A DNA stretch of 64,000 bases from Clitopilus passeckerianus (GCA_944990035.1 CALYLX010000159.1:930001-994000); one strand, 5' to 3'. Counted from the first letter of the stretch, positions 10,616-23,881 are shown. Program-made: numbers and translations. Notes: generated by a model not told the origin, from the sequence alone.

Positions 10616-13600
10616 GGTTTCATCGTCTTCTCGCTGCCTAGATACCCAAGACGCCTAAAAGAACGGTCGAATAAGTCTCGGCAACGCAAAGGAGATAGGA
10701 TACGCAAGCTTGAACGACGCACAGTCTTGGAGCAAGGGACAGCCTCTAAACGACGCGCAGCCTTAGAACGGCCCACAGGCTTTTCCTAGGCGTATGAAAG
10801 GGATTGTCAGCGTTGTCATTATGGTGTGTCCGTTTGCACTCGCCTTCATTGTGTTGTTATCTAGGATGCACTCCGATGGCCTCTTTTAAAGGTGGTCATT
10901 TCATCAATAACCCCTCCCATGTGTTGATATTGCCTTGATATCTTCAGAGCATCTTGATCATGTTTGCTCCGGATGTGAGCACTGTAAAGCAATTTGGTAT
11001 TAGGCGCCTGGATGGTGTCTAGGTTGTATGCTGACCTGAAAGTACACCCCATTTTCATGTGGAATGGCGCCCATCTGTCAAGGCCGGGCCATAAAATGAA
11101 GGGAGGACACGCCTTAACATCGTGGCCGACTGGTGCGATTTCTGGTCGAGATGTAAAATGAGTTGGTGGGCGAGCCGCCCAACCTCGTGGGAGTCGGAGC
11201 AAGTCCAGGCCTAGAGGAATGTCTCATCCAGTAGCACACCATAATGAGATGAGCCTACCTATTCCCCGCGTAGGATAGTGAAACAACGAGTAGCTGTGAG
11301 CAAGCACGATGGCCCTCGAGTTGGAGGGACTGAAGAACCCAAAATGAGAACAGCGTCAATCTTCAGCCAACCAGCGCTAGAAGTAGCATGATTCACCGAT
11401 CATTCGGTAAGAGAGGGTATCGTTACACAGCTTCCAGAATGCCAGGGGAGCGGGGTTCAAGAAGCACGGGAAGGAAGGGTATTGCGAGGAAATGATTAAA
11501 GGTACTTGGGAAAACAGAATGACATAGCGTACGCAGAGGGAGGCGACCGGATGCGAGTTCTGAAGCTTGAAGAGTAAAGCCGTCGTAGGATGAAGTGAGA
11601 TGACGAAATATGGATGTAGGGACCAAGCCCGACTGATGCGGAAAACCAAACGCGTCTCGTCTTGTCCTGCCACCATCCTCTCGCTCCCAATACACCACCT
11701 TGGCCGGCTTGACCTTCCATGGGGCCTTCCGGCTTTTGCTTACCTCGTACCCATGCCTTCTCCGCCATCCCTGGAAGCCACTTTGGTGCCAAGCTCTACT
11801 CTGAATCATCTAGGATAAAAGATGCGCTGTCTTGCAACAATCCACTTTGATTCTTCGCCATCGTGTTCGCTGCTGCTTTCTCTAAGTAGCCCCTGGGTTT
11901 GGAGGAAGAAACTACAGGTCGAATGAGTAGGACTGTCAATGTTGTTACTTGCTACCAACTAAGAATCACAATAGCACTAGCACTATGACGAATCATGGAT
12001 GCGAAGTGGGTCCTCTTGGTATCTCCACTTTCTCCTATTCCACCTTTTACCACTGACGCTTGACTTCGATAGGCATGTCCGATCCTGGACAACTCCCCTC
12101 AAATCCGGCACCTCTTCGTGTCAAGCTGGACGTGATACAATACCTTCAAGCTCATTCTCGCCAATTGTCCCCCAGCCAACCCCAACGCTCATCAAAACTA
12201 TTCCAGCTTCAACCGCCGCACTCAGCAGCCCCGAGGAAAATTCCCTAGTGTGTCGTTAGGGCTGTCATATCACAGCTATGCTCGACGGTCAAAGGTCAAG
12301 CTTCAAGTATGACGCCTGGAAGAAGATGGAACCATCAAGCCATATATTCAACAAGACGATAGCATCAACTGGCAGGGCCTGTTCGCTGGATAAAACGACG
12401 ACCAGGCTTCTAGAGTCCTCATTTTATACCTGTTCAACGTACGAATTCGAGCCGGACACCTTCCCAATAGAATCCACATTTCATTTAGAAACAGTATCTG
12501 CTCAAGAAGAGAAGAGTGACGGGTCGTTTTCATTGGCTGATACTACGCAAGGTTCGTCCACATAAGTAGTCAAGGACGGCGACGACATAGAAGACATCGA
12601 ACATTCTACTTTACATGGCAAAATCTACACGATATAGTGAACTGCCATACCGATAAGACAGGGTAAAAAGTTTGCCCCGTCCAACCATACATCACTTTCA
12701 CCTTCTCCGATACCACTGCATCCATCAGCGTAGATGCATCAAATCATCCAGTGACTGAGTACTGAGTCCACGAAGGTTCTGTCTCAATCCCAATGGATCC
12801 ACAGAAGTTTCTCACCCTCATTTACCAGCTCCACCCAGAGCGAAGCTCACAGAGGGCGGATATGACGTCTAGCGAAAGGTGCTTCGTCTGGTTGAAGCGC
12901 CGGCCAAAAATCCAGCAAGAAGGGAGGCGACGTCAAATCCCAGCGCTGTCTGACAATCCTCAGTATCCTCCTTTCGACCTCCTTGTGCAACACTCGCGAG
13001 GACCTCTGAACATCATGGGCGAAGAGAAGTTGTCCTTTAGATGTGCCATCCCGATTTCATCCTAGAAAGGATACCAAGGAGCGGGGTTTCCACCAAACAG
13101 CGGGTTGCAAGAGAAAGAGAAGAGAGCAATCTGGGGGATTCCTGGGAAGACCAACTTGGTGAAGATTGGTGCAAGGGCGGAGGAGATGGTGGGAGATGGA
13201 GTATACTCTAAAAAGCGGATGGGGTGCATGGTAGGTGACTGAATCTATCCGTTCAAGCTCGGTGGTCGGAAGACTGAGTGGCCATTACTTGGGCACGGCA
13301 AGGAGGTGTATTCCTCATGGTCGCTAGCATTTGTGCTGTCGTCCTGAGACTTGATTGGTAGATTGTGAGCATTGAATAAGCTGGGATGTTTGAGCGAGAC
13401 ATGCCTTTGCATATGGAGAAACTGTCTGAAACTAATGCTGGAGTTCACCAGGTATCACCCTTCGGACCAGGTCTCGAAGCCGGAGCTCTGGTATATGCTG
13501 GCCATGTTGAGCAATTCCAAGCACCTGCAACCGGAAGAAGAGGAACTTCAGTGAAATTTATTTGGTTGTTACGCATTATTACATACCTTTGACAAAACCA

Positions 13601-16600
13601 AAGTAGGCGTATGACTTGCATGAATCTGACTGCACTGGATGATCTGCAAACATGCGTAGAGGACATCCTAGAGGGCGTGGGTGAGAAGCTGGGCGAAGAG
13701 AGAAACCGGTGGTCAGATGCTCCAGGTCTCTGAAGGCTTGGGTCTGCCCAATAACAAACGGCGGCAGTTGAGTGTTAATATTCACTCCTCAGGCCTCGGG
13801 TCTTAAAGCTCGGAGACTATGGTTGAGTGGTGGTCTAAGCGGGTAGACAATGATTAAAGAACCCTAAAGCTTGAAGTCGCCCGTTGAGTTGACGGTTGAT
13901 ACTTCCTCCCAAAAAGAGTTGGCAAGAGTGGGAGAAGCATGAGCTAGGCTGCGTGAGATCGCCACCGTTATGGCGAGAGGACGGTAAAAAGAGGCCTAGC
14001 AAAGCAGATTTAGTGGCATTTAGGTTCTGCTGGGCTGAGCAGTATGCCCAGTGCCTTTCTGATCAAGGATCGTTTCCGCGGTGATCCAGACTTGTTTGCG
14101 GGTTTCGGAGGAACTTTAATGACTGTTTTGTGAGGATGTTGCTGCCATAATAGTATACGAGCGTAGAGTCTGAGTAGAGGTGATTGCGAGTGAGAGATGG
14201 TGGTGGCTCGAAGGAAGGGAAATTTTACCAAAAAGGTAACCCTAACCCTGGGCTCAAGCGTCTTCTCTTCACTCAATTGCTTTCCCTTGCTCAACTAGAT
14301 TCTCGACGTTCTTCCAATCACCCACATACCGAGCTTATGATGAATCTTCCCTCTGATAACCAGGCTTTCATAACTTTGACGTCATGCTCAAATGATATTT
14401 GGGATGAACTATAGACTTTGTGAGTATGCACGACCTTTGTCCAGCTCTGCGACCGCTAAAAACAACTTTTATATGGGCTAGCTTCTACAGAAGAATGATC
14501 CTGCAGCCCTCGACATGAACATACGCAACCACCAGCTGCCATGATCATCCAAAGTTCTGCCTTGAGTCAACCTGCCCCTTCCCGACGGGACAACATCCAT
14601 ACCTCACCCACAAAACGAACGTCGCTGTCGATCACTCCCTTCCTGCCGTCCTGCTACTCTCTCCCTGGCTCGCAACAGTTTCGACTGCATCCGCTGGCAG
14701 AGAACACGTCCGCATTCCCCGTCCAGCATTTCGGATATAGCAAGTTGCAATATTCACCAGGCTATGACGGCCCACGCCAGTATCGAGCTCGAGGGTATAC
14801 CTGGATTCGCCGGCATAGGCTGCCCATTCACACATCCATGATATTCAAGAATCATACACGAGCCGACTGCATGCTCGTTGATGCTTCTTCCGAGTCAAGG
14901 TCTTCTGGGCTCTACAGCTGAGGCGCCATCCGCTGATACCTCTAGACAGAGGACCCACCTTCTCGTCCTCATCAATGCTGAGGCAACGACAGCTCCATTC
15001 TACGACTCTCAAGTGTTCCCTCCAACGCTGCTTTGGTGAAATCCATCGCTTTACTTAATTTGACACGCCCAACAAACCTGACGAGAGGTGGCCGCCAATA
15101 TCACGAGGGAGGCCATACTCCCTGCTGAGTCAGTAGAAAGCATCGAAACCCTTGAGTTCTCTGGCGTCGCCAACAAGACTTTGCTTGAAAGCCTTTACGT
15201 TCTTCCTGTCAGAATTTTTTTGCAGGATCACCCGGAGTTCAACACCGATTTCCTGCCGAAGGAAGATGCAACTTACGAGACTTGGGGTAAGTCTCGACCT
15301 GTACTACCTTTTTGAGGCAACTAGTTAACATTGCTCTACAGACATCCACCGCAACCCCCTCCAAACGCGACGCGGGAGAATAAAAAGCCCACGGAACTGG
15401 CGTATACAACAGGCTTCCCCTGCCACACCTGCCTTCTTCCCTTCTCCCTTCTCGAGACATTCTCCATTGCCCGAAGCTTCCAACATACCCTCCCTCCCTT
15501 CCGAACATGATACCGAACTCGCCATAACTACCTCCCTCTCCTCCCTCCGCAAAAAGCACCTTGTCGAAAGCAAAGCCACCCATGTCGAACTCTCCGTTGT
15601 CCCCACAATGATGGCGTCGGGCGTCCTCCAACTACTAGTTCCCGCCTATCCCAGGATGCAGCTAGAGCAACATCAACCTAGCTACGTTCCTCTTCCGACC
15701 TTGTAGTGTTGTTGGAAGCGTCCGCACGAACACCACGGACCCTTTCGCAATGCCTTCGGTGGCTCCGAAGTATAACCAGACCTTGTTTGACGAAGGTCGC
15801 AAGCAGTGGACGGGTTCATGAGGACCTGGTCATGGCGGAGAGAGCCCACCAAATCGTACGTCGTGGAGTCAAATCAACTGAGGAATCGTATCAAAACCTG
15901 GAAGAGCAGAGAAGGGTGCTTTTTGTCGCGAGTGGACTCGATTAGCATAACGACCCCCTGCTGGGACTACCTCCATAGCCTCTTGCGACCTTGCTAGTGT
16001 CATCGATCCTAAGAGGGGAAGGTGTATGGGACACATAATCTGTTTGTAGAATATATTCTGTTACCGATTCATCCTCCCCGGCCGTTTCATCTCAACTACT
16101 TATAATTACATCTCTTTACATCTAATTTATGGCGGCAATTTTCGTAAACGCTAGTTGGTTGTGTCAAAGCATTGGTACTGTATTACGAAGACGAATTACA
16201 ATATACTTTTCGTCCGATCATATTAGATGCTTCAGCGCCTCAGATGCCAAGCTGAAGAATGAAATGCCCTCTGATAGTCGGCGCAAACCTTTTCGACCCT
16301 CTGGTTGAATGACAAGTTATTGGATATCCAGGCGCCCCTCGTCCTCAACCAAAGCCAGGAATACCGCTTCCGTACCCTGCTTTAAACCCTCTTCCTCTAG
16401 CCGCGCCGTACCCAAAAGTTGAAGGAGCACTGGCTCCGGACTCCCAAGAAAGACATGTTACTGGGCCTTCAGGTCTACAAAACATGTCCAGGTGTCAGCC
16501 GAGGAGTACGAGCCACAGGCAGGAGCCGTCCCAAGGTGGATCGATATTTGATCGATATCCAAGCGGGAAAACGAGGGGAAGGAGTTTATGGGCATCCTCT

Positions 16601-16810
16601 AGGGAAACAAAATGTTTGGTATAGGGTTCCAAGCCGAGGGTTCGCAGGCTCCGTTGGTGGGATTTGGTGGTAAAAATTTCTCGTTCTGACTAGGAGCTAC
16701 AAGGGGAATGTGACAAGCTCGGAATACGAAGACTCATCCCCTACAGATGATCTTGATGTTCACGGGTATGGGTATGATCCTTGTGTTTCCATTCCCGTAC
16801 CACACCGCCT
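10616..16810. other. Long stretch with no gene I can support
   Basis: About 6 kb with many short frames on both strands. Protein-like fragments appear near 12.3-12.5 kb, 14.5-14.9 kb and 15.1-15.7 kb (the last with a good GT-AG intron at about 15286-15341), but none has a motif I recognise and most are interrupted. I regard it as intergenic DNA with decayed genes. Confidence 0.35.
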
Positions 16811-16814
16811 AGCC

Positions 16815-17745
16815 CGTCGATTACTCTCGATTGAATTTGATTATCCTGCCCGAAGCCAGGATCTGGTTCGGCGATATGTTAAGGATATTCGTTGATTGAG
16901 TGAGAGTTCGGTTGGGTGGAGGAGCTATAAAGCGTGTGGAGGGCGAAGATGCGGTGGAAGAACCCAGAGAAGGGAAGCAAAGACACGGGTTGCGGCAAAT
17001 TCTGGGAGAGCGTTGCGGTTGGGCTTGGTGGTATACCGTAGAGTGGAGGGGAGGAGGGAAAGGCAGAGCTAGTCCCTTCATTTGACGAGGAAGAAGAGCA
17101 CAAGGAGGATACAAACACTGGGCGAATATGGCGCCATCTGTGCTGGCGCGGCAGGAAGAGGTGGGGAGGTAGGAGGATATTGTTGCTTAGTTTGGTAGAA
17201 TGGCACATTGGTACTTGAGTCGTCGGCGCCGGAGGGGACGTAGCGCTCCTTGGAGGTGTCCCAGCGGGTTTGGGCGATGTTGATGCCTTCTGACTGTGGA
17301 TCGTGAAGAGGGGTGGATAGGGAGGGAAAACAGTCGCGGGAGGAATCCGTCTCTTCATCTTCGTCCGAGAGAGAGGACGTTCGGCACGTCAGGCAGAAAC
17401 AGCGCCATCCTTGCTTATGGCAAATATCTATTGCAGGTCGGATACGAAGTTAGGACAAGAAAAGAGATAAAGATGGAAGGAAAAAAACATACCGTAGTAC
17501 CGTCAGCTAGAAAGTGGGCATTGAGGGCGCCTTCGGCCGAAACGAAATCCCTCTAACACCAACGGGGTCGAATACGAGCATTCTAACGGTCATATCCCTC
17601 GACTAGATGCTCAGCGCTCATCGCCTCATCATCATGTCGGTGCAAACTCCCCAACAAGATTGGCTTTGTAGAGTTTATGCATATGAGCAGGGCACCGCCG
17701 TCTATGGATGAGTTAGATTGGTGGCAAATATTGAGGACACGATTC
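16815..17745 (-). pseudogene. Decayed partial copy A of PWP2/UTP1
   Basis: Read on the minus strand, the stretch follows the intact PWP2 gene at 39.2-42.5 kb from the end of intron 3 into exon 5. It keeps the intron 3 acceptor with the start of exon 4 (near 17690), the SRDMT region of exon 4 (near 17610), the end of exon 4 followed by a GTATGT donor (near 17490), and in exon 5 the acidic region and the segment IFALHTL that matches IFTLHTL of PWP2. Internal deletions and frame changes break it, and the rest of PWP2 is missing. Intron sequence is retained, so it arose from genomic DNA, not from a spliced transcript. The open 159-codon stretch at 16879-17358 is a by-product. Confidence 0.75.
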
Positions 17746-18064
17746 TCCGCGGGTTTAGCTCAGTGAGAGAAGAGAATTAGGAGAGATAGAATAGAGCCTG
17801 AGATGAAGTGATGTTAGGAAACGTGACAGATGGGGAAAACAATAAACGTGGGCCTCAAGGCAAGCTTCAAGTGGTAATCAACAACACAAATTATGGTCGC
17901 CTGATGTCGAAAACAAAAAGCTGTGGCCACAGTTTTGTACTCCCCAAATGGGTGGACACCTTCCTGCCAATCTTATATCACAGCATCTGTAAGCCTTTCC
18001 TGTTTGACCATCATTGCCCACTACTCTTCGTGCGAAGAGCCCGACCCTCACTCCATTCTCTGCT

Positions 18065-21000
18065 ATGACATTCGCGTCGTTTAACCCTCTGTTAGTTACT
18101 ACCGTAGCCGCCACGGTAGTGCTCGGATGTCTCTTCTGGAGGTACCATTGGCGCCTAGGCAAACGCAAGGTTTCTCGATCGTCAAACCCTGTCGAAGAAA
18201 ATCTCATCTCGAACCGGAACCCTACCAATAAAACTATTGCGTCGGAAGCATTCGCTACCGACAATACCACTTGCCTCGACCATGTGTCTTTAGAGGAGCC
18301 TTTTGAACATGACAGGCGCATTCTGTCCGAATACACGTGGGCGTTGTACAAGGGTCTGCCTCACACAATTCAGCAAACTGTGGAACCTGCCGTGTTGAAG
18401 AATCTCCTGGCTATATATTGTGATGTTTCAACCGATGCCTGTTCTGCATTTCTCAAGGACGAGCCCAATGTCCGTGCGCTTCTTCTGCGGGATTGGGAGA
18501 ATGGCTCATTTGAAGCTTTGCGCAATGACCGTAAGTATCTTACACAGCCAAAGTAATCTGGCTAACTATCTCCTTTCAGGGAAGTTTCTTTCGCTCGGCA
18601 AGCCTGCTGGACATGGGAACGACAAGATTACCTCTCAGCTCTCCTCCAAGAAACTAGGGGAGTCTGGCAACACCAGCGAAACCGGCATCATTCGTGAGTT
18701 ACATCAAAGAAAGGATATGCGAGGTTGCTAATTTATGCATGACTTCGCAGCGTCATCAAGTCGGGCGTGTGGCGAGGCTACAGAAACGACGAGCAGTCAT
18801 TGTCAAGCGCCTAAAGAGAACCCAACCGGACCAGAGCCTAAAGGAAGCGAAGCCGAAGCAGACAGCGAGCATGAGGACGATGAAAGCCTGCGTAACCAAG
18901 CTACGCCCGCCAATGAGATGCCAGAACAACGCAGTGACGCCAACTTGAGCATTTCCAAAAGCAAGCTCACGGCGGGTCATGATATCAACGTTGCAGTAAC
19001 CGTATGGCAAATCACTAGTAGGTGAACTTCTATCGTTGTTATTTTACCATCACTGATACATGATCAATTTTAGGTACCGGTGAGTACTACATATCCATAC
19101 CGCTGTCTGTACACAGCTAAACTTGATACAGGTGACAAAGATAACCGGATAGCGAAATGGTTCTTTGATGTCGTTGACTACCGAGCCATGCACAATGAAG
19201 TCACGAAAAAACGGTCAAAGAACACCGGAAGGTGGTTTCTTCAAAAAGAGACTTTTGCCGAATGGCGTACATCCGCCGAACACAGGTTCCTTTTGTGTCC
19301 CGGAATACGTATGTGCTTCTCTAACTTAAGTGACAACTTCTAACATCTTGCCTTGCAGCTGGTGTTGGTAAGACTGTCATGGCGTAGGCTGTTGTCTTTT
19401 GTCAGTCTGATTTTTCAATAACTCCCTTCTTTTAGGTCCCTCGTCGTGGATCATTTAAGGACGTTCGACAAATCTCAAACATTTGTTGGCATCATCTACT
19501 TCAACTACAAGCTCCGAGACTGGCAGAGCAAACTTGCGATCTTTGAGGCCCTCTGCAGGCAGATCTTCGAAATCTGTAAAGACCCCACCCTTAAAGCCCT
19601 CTACGAGTCCCATGAAAAGCGGGAATCACGACCTACGGAGACCGAGCTTCAGTCAGCTCTATCCACCGCTTTCCAGCGCTATCAAAGCTGTTATTTGATC
19701 CTCGATGCACTTGACGAATACACTGCAGAGTATAGTGACAAGCATGTTCGCGAGGTGATCCACGATATTCTATCGCTTGGATCGAACGTGAAGCTTCTCG
19801 TTACTTCACGCATTCTCGGAGAAATGGAGGCAACTTTCCGGGAGCTGGGTGCTAGCATAGAAGAGATTGTGGGAGACGATAAGGATATGAAAGCATATGC
19901 GGCGGAAAGGGTCTCAATCCTAAAGTCAAAACTTGACTTTGAGGTGTCGGATGAATTCTCTAGGCATATCATTGACAAGGTTATCGAGGCTGCCAAAGAC
20001 CGGTATGTTACTCTTTCACCCCTCGTCTTTCAAGGTTCTCACAGTTCTAAACTAGATTCCTTGTTGCCGAACTGGGCATGAATCTGTTGGGTGAACAGCT
20101 CAACCTCGGAGAACTCGAAGACGCTCTTGACAAGCTTCCAAACGAAATTGATGACACTTACGCTCGTGTCATCGAGCTCATCAAGAGCTATCCTGAAGCT
20201 CAAAGAGCACTAGCGTTGAAAGCATTGATGTGGGTTGCCTATTCCCACCGACAACTTTCTGTTCAAGAACTTCAACACGCACTGGCTATGCAACATGGCC
20301 GAACGGATACCACTAAATACGTTACCCCACTGTCCAAAATCACCAGCCTTTGCGCCGGGCTCATTGTTGTGCGAGACAAGGAATCAGGCTGGGGTGGCAA
20401 GGAGAGGATCGTGCAATTTGTTCGTAAGTAGTGCAGTCATCGGATCCGAAGGCCAAAATTGACGTCCAAATTGTCAGACTTCACCACCCAGGAATTTTTT
20501 GGGAAGTCCCAGCTGAAGTATTTCGGCAATGCTCACAAAGAGATGTTTTCAACTTGCATTCAATATCTTACAATCACAGGCAACCATATTCTTCCAGCGG
20601 ACTTTACCTGGGATTCTCATCCATACTCCCCCGAACGAAGATCTCAACTCATCTTCTACCACTACTCGGCGTTGAACTGGGGACACCATGCAAATGCACA
20701 TCACGAGTCGCTTCGCGAGGAAGTAAGGGAGTTTCTACTCAGGAATGACCGAGCTCTAGACCTCATTTGGGAATATACGCATGAGCGAATATCGATGGGA
20801 CTTGTAAACAGCGACACGACAGGGGGTGCCAGTGGTGGATCTGGTGTATTTCTGGCAGCATATCATGATCAAGTCAATGCATTGCATTTGTTACTTGATC
20901 AGATGGTTATCTTTCCCCACACAAAAAAGCAAATAACGCCATTGCACGTTGCTGTCATCGAAGGGCGGACCAATGCAGTGGAAGCAATGTTAAAGTGGTC

Positions 21001-23881
21001 GGGATTCAGCAGCATCAACGACATTCCTCCGTGCCATGATATTCCCTCACAGCCCATAATACGTCGACGTGGAGACGGCTACGTGTTTCTGGAAAACGTA
21101 CAGGACGAAGGCGGCAGAACACCTATATCCTACGCGGCAGAGAAGGGTGCGGAGCCAATTGCAAAGCTCCTGCTTGAGCATGGAGGTGTCGAGGTGGACT
21201 TGAAGGACAATAATGGCAGGAGTCCCATTTCATATGCGGCGGAGAATGGCAGCGAGTCAATCATGAAACTACTGCTTGAGCATGGAGGGGTGGAAGTGGA
21301 CTCTGAGGACAACGATGGCTGGACTCCCATTTCATATGCGGCCGGGAATGGTAACGAGTCAATCGTCAAACTACTGCTTGAGAATGGGACCATCGAGGTG
21401 GACGCGAAGGACAACGATGGCAGGACTCCCATTTCATATGCGGCCGGGAATGGTAACGAGTCAATCGTCAAACTACTGCTTGAGCATGGGGACGTCAAGG
21501 TGGACTCAAAGGACAACAATGGCAGGACTCCCATTTTGTATGCGGCCGGGCATGGTAACGAGTCAATCGTCAAACTCCTGCTTGAGAATGGGGCCATCGA
21601 GGTGGACGCGAAGGACAACGATGGCAGGACTCCCATTTCATATGCGGCCGGGAATGGTAACGAGTCAATCGTCAAACTACTGCTCGAGCATGGGGACGTC
21701 GAGGTGGACTCAAAGGACAACGATGGCAGGACTCCCATTTCGTATGCGGCCCGGCATGGTAACGAGTCAATCGTCAAACTCCTGCTTGAGAATGGGGCCA
21801 TCGAGGTGGACGCGAAGGACAACGATGGCAGGACTCCCATTTCGTATGCGGCCGGGCATGGTAACGAGTCAATCGTCAAACTCCTGCTTGAGAATGGGGC
21901 CATCGAGGTGGACGCGAAGGACAACGATGGCAGGACTCCCATTTCATATGCGGCCGGGAATGGTAACGAGTCAATCGTCAAACTACTGCTCGAGCATGGG
22001 GACGTCGAGGTGGACTCAAAGGACAACGATGGCAGGACTCCCATTTCGTATGCGGCCCGGCATGGTAACGAGTCAATCGTCAAACTCCTGCTTGAGAATG
22101 GGGCCATCGAGGTGGACGCGAAGGACAACGATGGCAGGACTCCCATTTCGTATGCGGCCCGGCATGGTAACGAGTCAATCGTCAAACTCCTGCTTGAGAA
22201 TGGGGACGTCAAGGTGGACTCAAAGGACAACAATGGCAGGACTCCCATTTTGTATGCGGCCGGGCATGGTAACGAGTCAATCGTCAAACTCCTGCTTGAG
22301 AATGGGGCCATCGAGGTGGACGCGAAGGACAACGATGGCAGGACTCCCATTTCATATGCGGCCGGGAATGGTAACGAGTCAATCGTCAAACTACTGCTTG
22401 AGCATGGGGACGTCAAGGTGGACTCAAAGGACAACAATGGCAGGACTCCCATTTTGTATGCGGCCGGGCATGGTAACGAGTCAATCGTCAAACTCCTGCT
22501 TGAGAATGGGGCCATCGAGGTGGACGCGAAGGACAACGATGGCAGGACTCCCATTTCATATGCGGCCGGGAATGGTAACGAGTCAATCGTCAAACTACTG
22601 CTCGAGCATGGGGACGTCGAGGTGGACTCAAAGGACAACAATGGCAGGACTCCCATTTCGTACGCGGCTGGGAAGCCTGGGGGCAATGACTCGATCATCA
22701 AACTCCTGCTGGAGCATGGAGGGGTGGAGGTGGACTCGAAGGACAACAATGGCAGGACTCCCTTTTCATATGCCGCTGGGTGTGGCAGCAAATCAACCAT
22801 CAAGCTCCTGCTTGAGCATGGGGACGTCGAGGTGGACTCAAAGGACAACAATGGCAGGACTCCCATTTCGTACGCGGCTGGGAAGCCTGGGGGCAATGAC
22901 TCGATCATCAAGCTCCTGCTTGAGCATGGGGGCGTCGAGGTGGACTCGAAGGACAACGATGGCAGGACTCCCTTTTCATACGCGGCTGGGAACCCCATGG
23001 GTAATGAGTCAATCATCAAGCTCCTGCTTGAGCATGGAGGGGTGGAGGTGGACTCGAAGGACAACAATGGCAGGACTCCCGTTTCATATGCCGCTGGGTG
23101 TGGCAGCAAATCAACCATCAAGCTCCTGCTTGAGCACGGGGGCGTCGAGGTGGACTCGAAGGACAACAATGGCAGGACTCCCTTTTCATATGCCGCTGGG
23201 TGTGGCAGCAAATCAACCATCAAGCTCCTGCTTGAGCATGGGGGCGTCGAGGTGGACTCGAAGGACAACAATGGCAGGACTCCCTTTTCATATGCCGCTG
23301 GGTGTGGCAGCAAATCAACCATCAAGCTCCTGCTTGAGCACGGGGGCGTCGAGGTGGACTCGAAGGACAACAATGGCAGGACTCCCTTTTCGTACGCAGC
23401 TGGGAACCCCATGGGCAATGACTCGATACTCAAACTCCTGCTTGAGCATGGAGGCGTCGAGGTGGACTCGAAGGACAACAATGGCAGGACTCCCTTTTCA
23501 TACGCGGCCGGCAATGGCGAGAAATCAGCCACCAAGCTCCTCCTTGAGTATGAGGGCGTTGAGGTAGATTCGGTGGACAATAGTGGCCGGACTCCCTTAT
23601 CATATGCGGCTGAACATGACGAAGGCGATCGGTTGTTCCCCTGGTTTGAGCCCCCGAAGCCAACCATTCAAATCTTGAACCTCCTCCTTCAATCTGGAGT
23701 TGTCAATGTGAATTCAAAGGACAAGGACGGACGGACTCCGCTTTCATACGCGGCCAAGACTCAGAGGCGGGGGTGGAAAGAGTCGATCGTCGAACTCCTG
23801 CGTAAACATGGTGCTCTTGAGGCGGATTTAGAGGGTTGCATATCGCAGGTGGACTCGGAGGAAGCTATGCCGGCGGAATAG
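18065..23881 (+). CDS. NACHT-ankyrin STAND receptor (fungal NLR-like) with an N-terminal membrane segment
   Basis: Exons 18065-18530, 18580-18693, 18751-19017, a 6-nt exon 19074-19079, 19132-19308, 19359-19383, 19436-20002, 20056-20423 and 20478-23881 give 1797 aa in phase. Residues about 8-26 form a hydrophobic segment followed by WRYHWRLGKRK. A charged linker follows. The NACHT NTPase has the P-loop GIPGVGKT, completed only by splicing into exon 19359-19383, and a Walker B-like LILDALDEY; after it comes a winged-helix-like part ending in TTQEFFG. The C-terminal 900 residues are 27 ankyrin units, mostly 34 aa (102 bp), of the form GRTPISYAAGNGNESIVKLL. STAND proteins are signal-triggered oligomerising switches; in fungi they act in heterokaryon incompatibility and probably innate recognition. 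That function is inferred. The ATG at 18065 is the first in frame. Confidence 0.88.
19074..19079 (+). other. Candidate 6-nt microexon in the NACHT-ankyrin gene
   Basis: GTACCG sits between an acceptor TTTTAG and a donor GTGAGT. Including it gives TSTGDKD, skipping it gives TSDKD; both keep the frame (6 nt), so it could be constitutive, alternative or absent. Confidence 0.45.
21103..23830 (+). repeat. Near-identical 102-bp ankyrin-coding tandem array with higher-order blocks
   Basis: Twenty-seven units. Units 3 to 15 (about 21.3-22.65 kb) differ at only a few codons, and units 17 and 20-23 form a second almost identical set. Longer blocks recur: the 204-bp pair starting near 21617 recurs 306 bp further on near 21923, showing three-unit duplications. 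Four units (16, 18, 19, 24) carry a 6-bp insertion giving 36 aa; the last two units are diverged. The differences fall mainly at the residues after YAA, at the E[H/N]G turn and at the following [D/A/T][V/I][E/K] positions. Confidence 0.9.

Noticed and set aside
14238..14249. AACCCTAACCCTG, telomere-like sequence
   Set aside because: Fewer than three units inside a chromosome-internal context with genes on both sides.
16879..17358. 159-codon minus-strand frame as an independent gene
   Set aside because: DNA follows PWP2 exon 5 with deletions; the frame is Pro/Ser-rich noise apart from the PWP2-like pieces.
21276..23567. 763-codon open frame in another plus frame
   Set aside because: Same reason: a stop-free shifted reading of the array, rich in Trp-Thr-Arg-Arg-Thr-Thr repeats with no known fold.
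21130..23667. 845-codon open frame on the minus strand
   Set aside because: It is the reverse reading of the ankyrin repeats; its periodicity is that of the 102-bp unit, and the plus strand encodes a recognisable NACHT-ankyrin protein.
21103..23830. Direct repeats considered as a CRISPR array or minisatellite
   Set aside because: Units are contiguous, coding, 102 bp long and have no unique spacers; the organism is a fungus.
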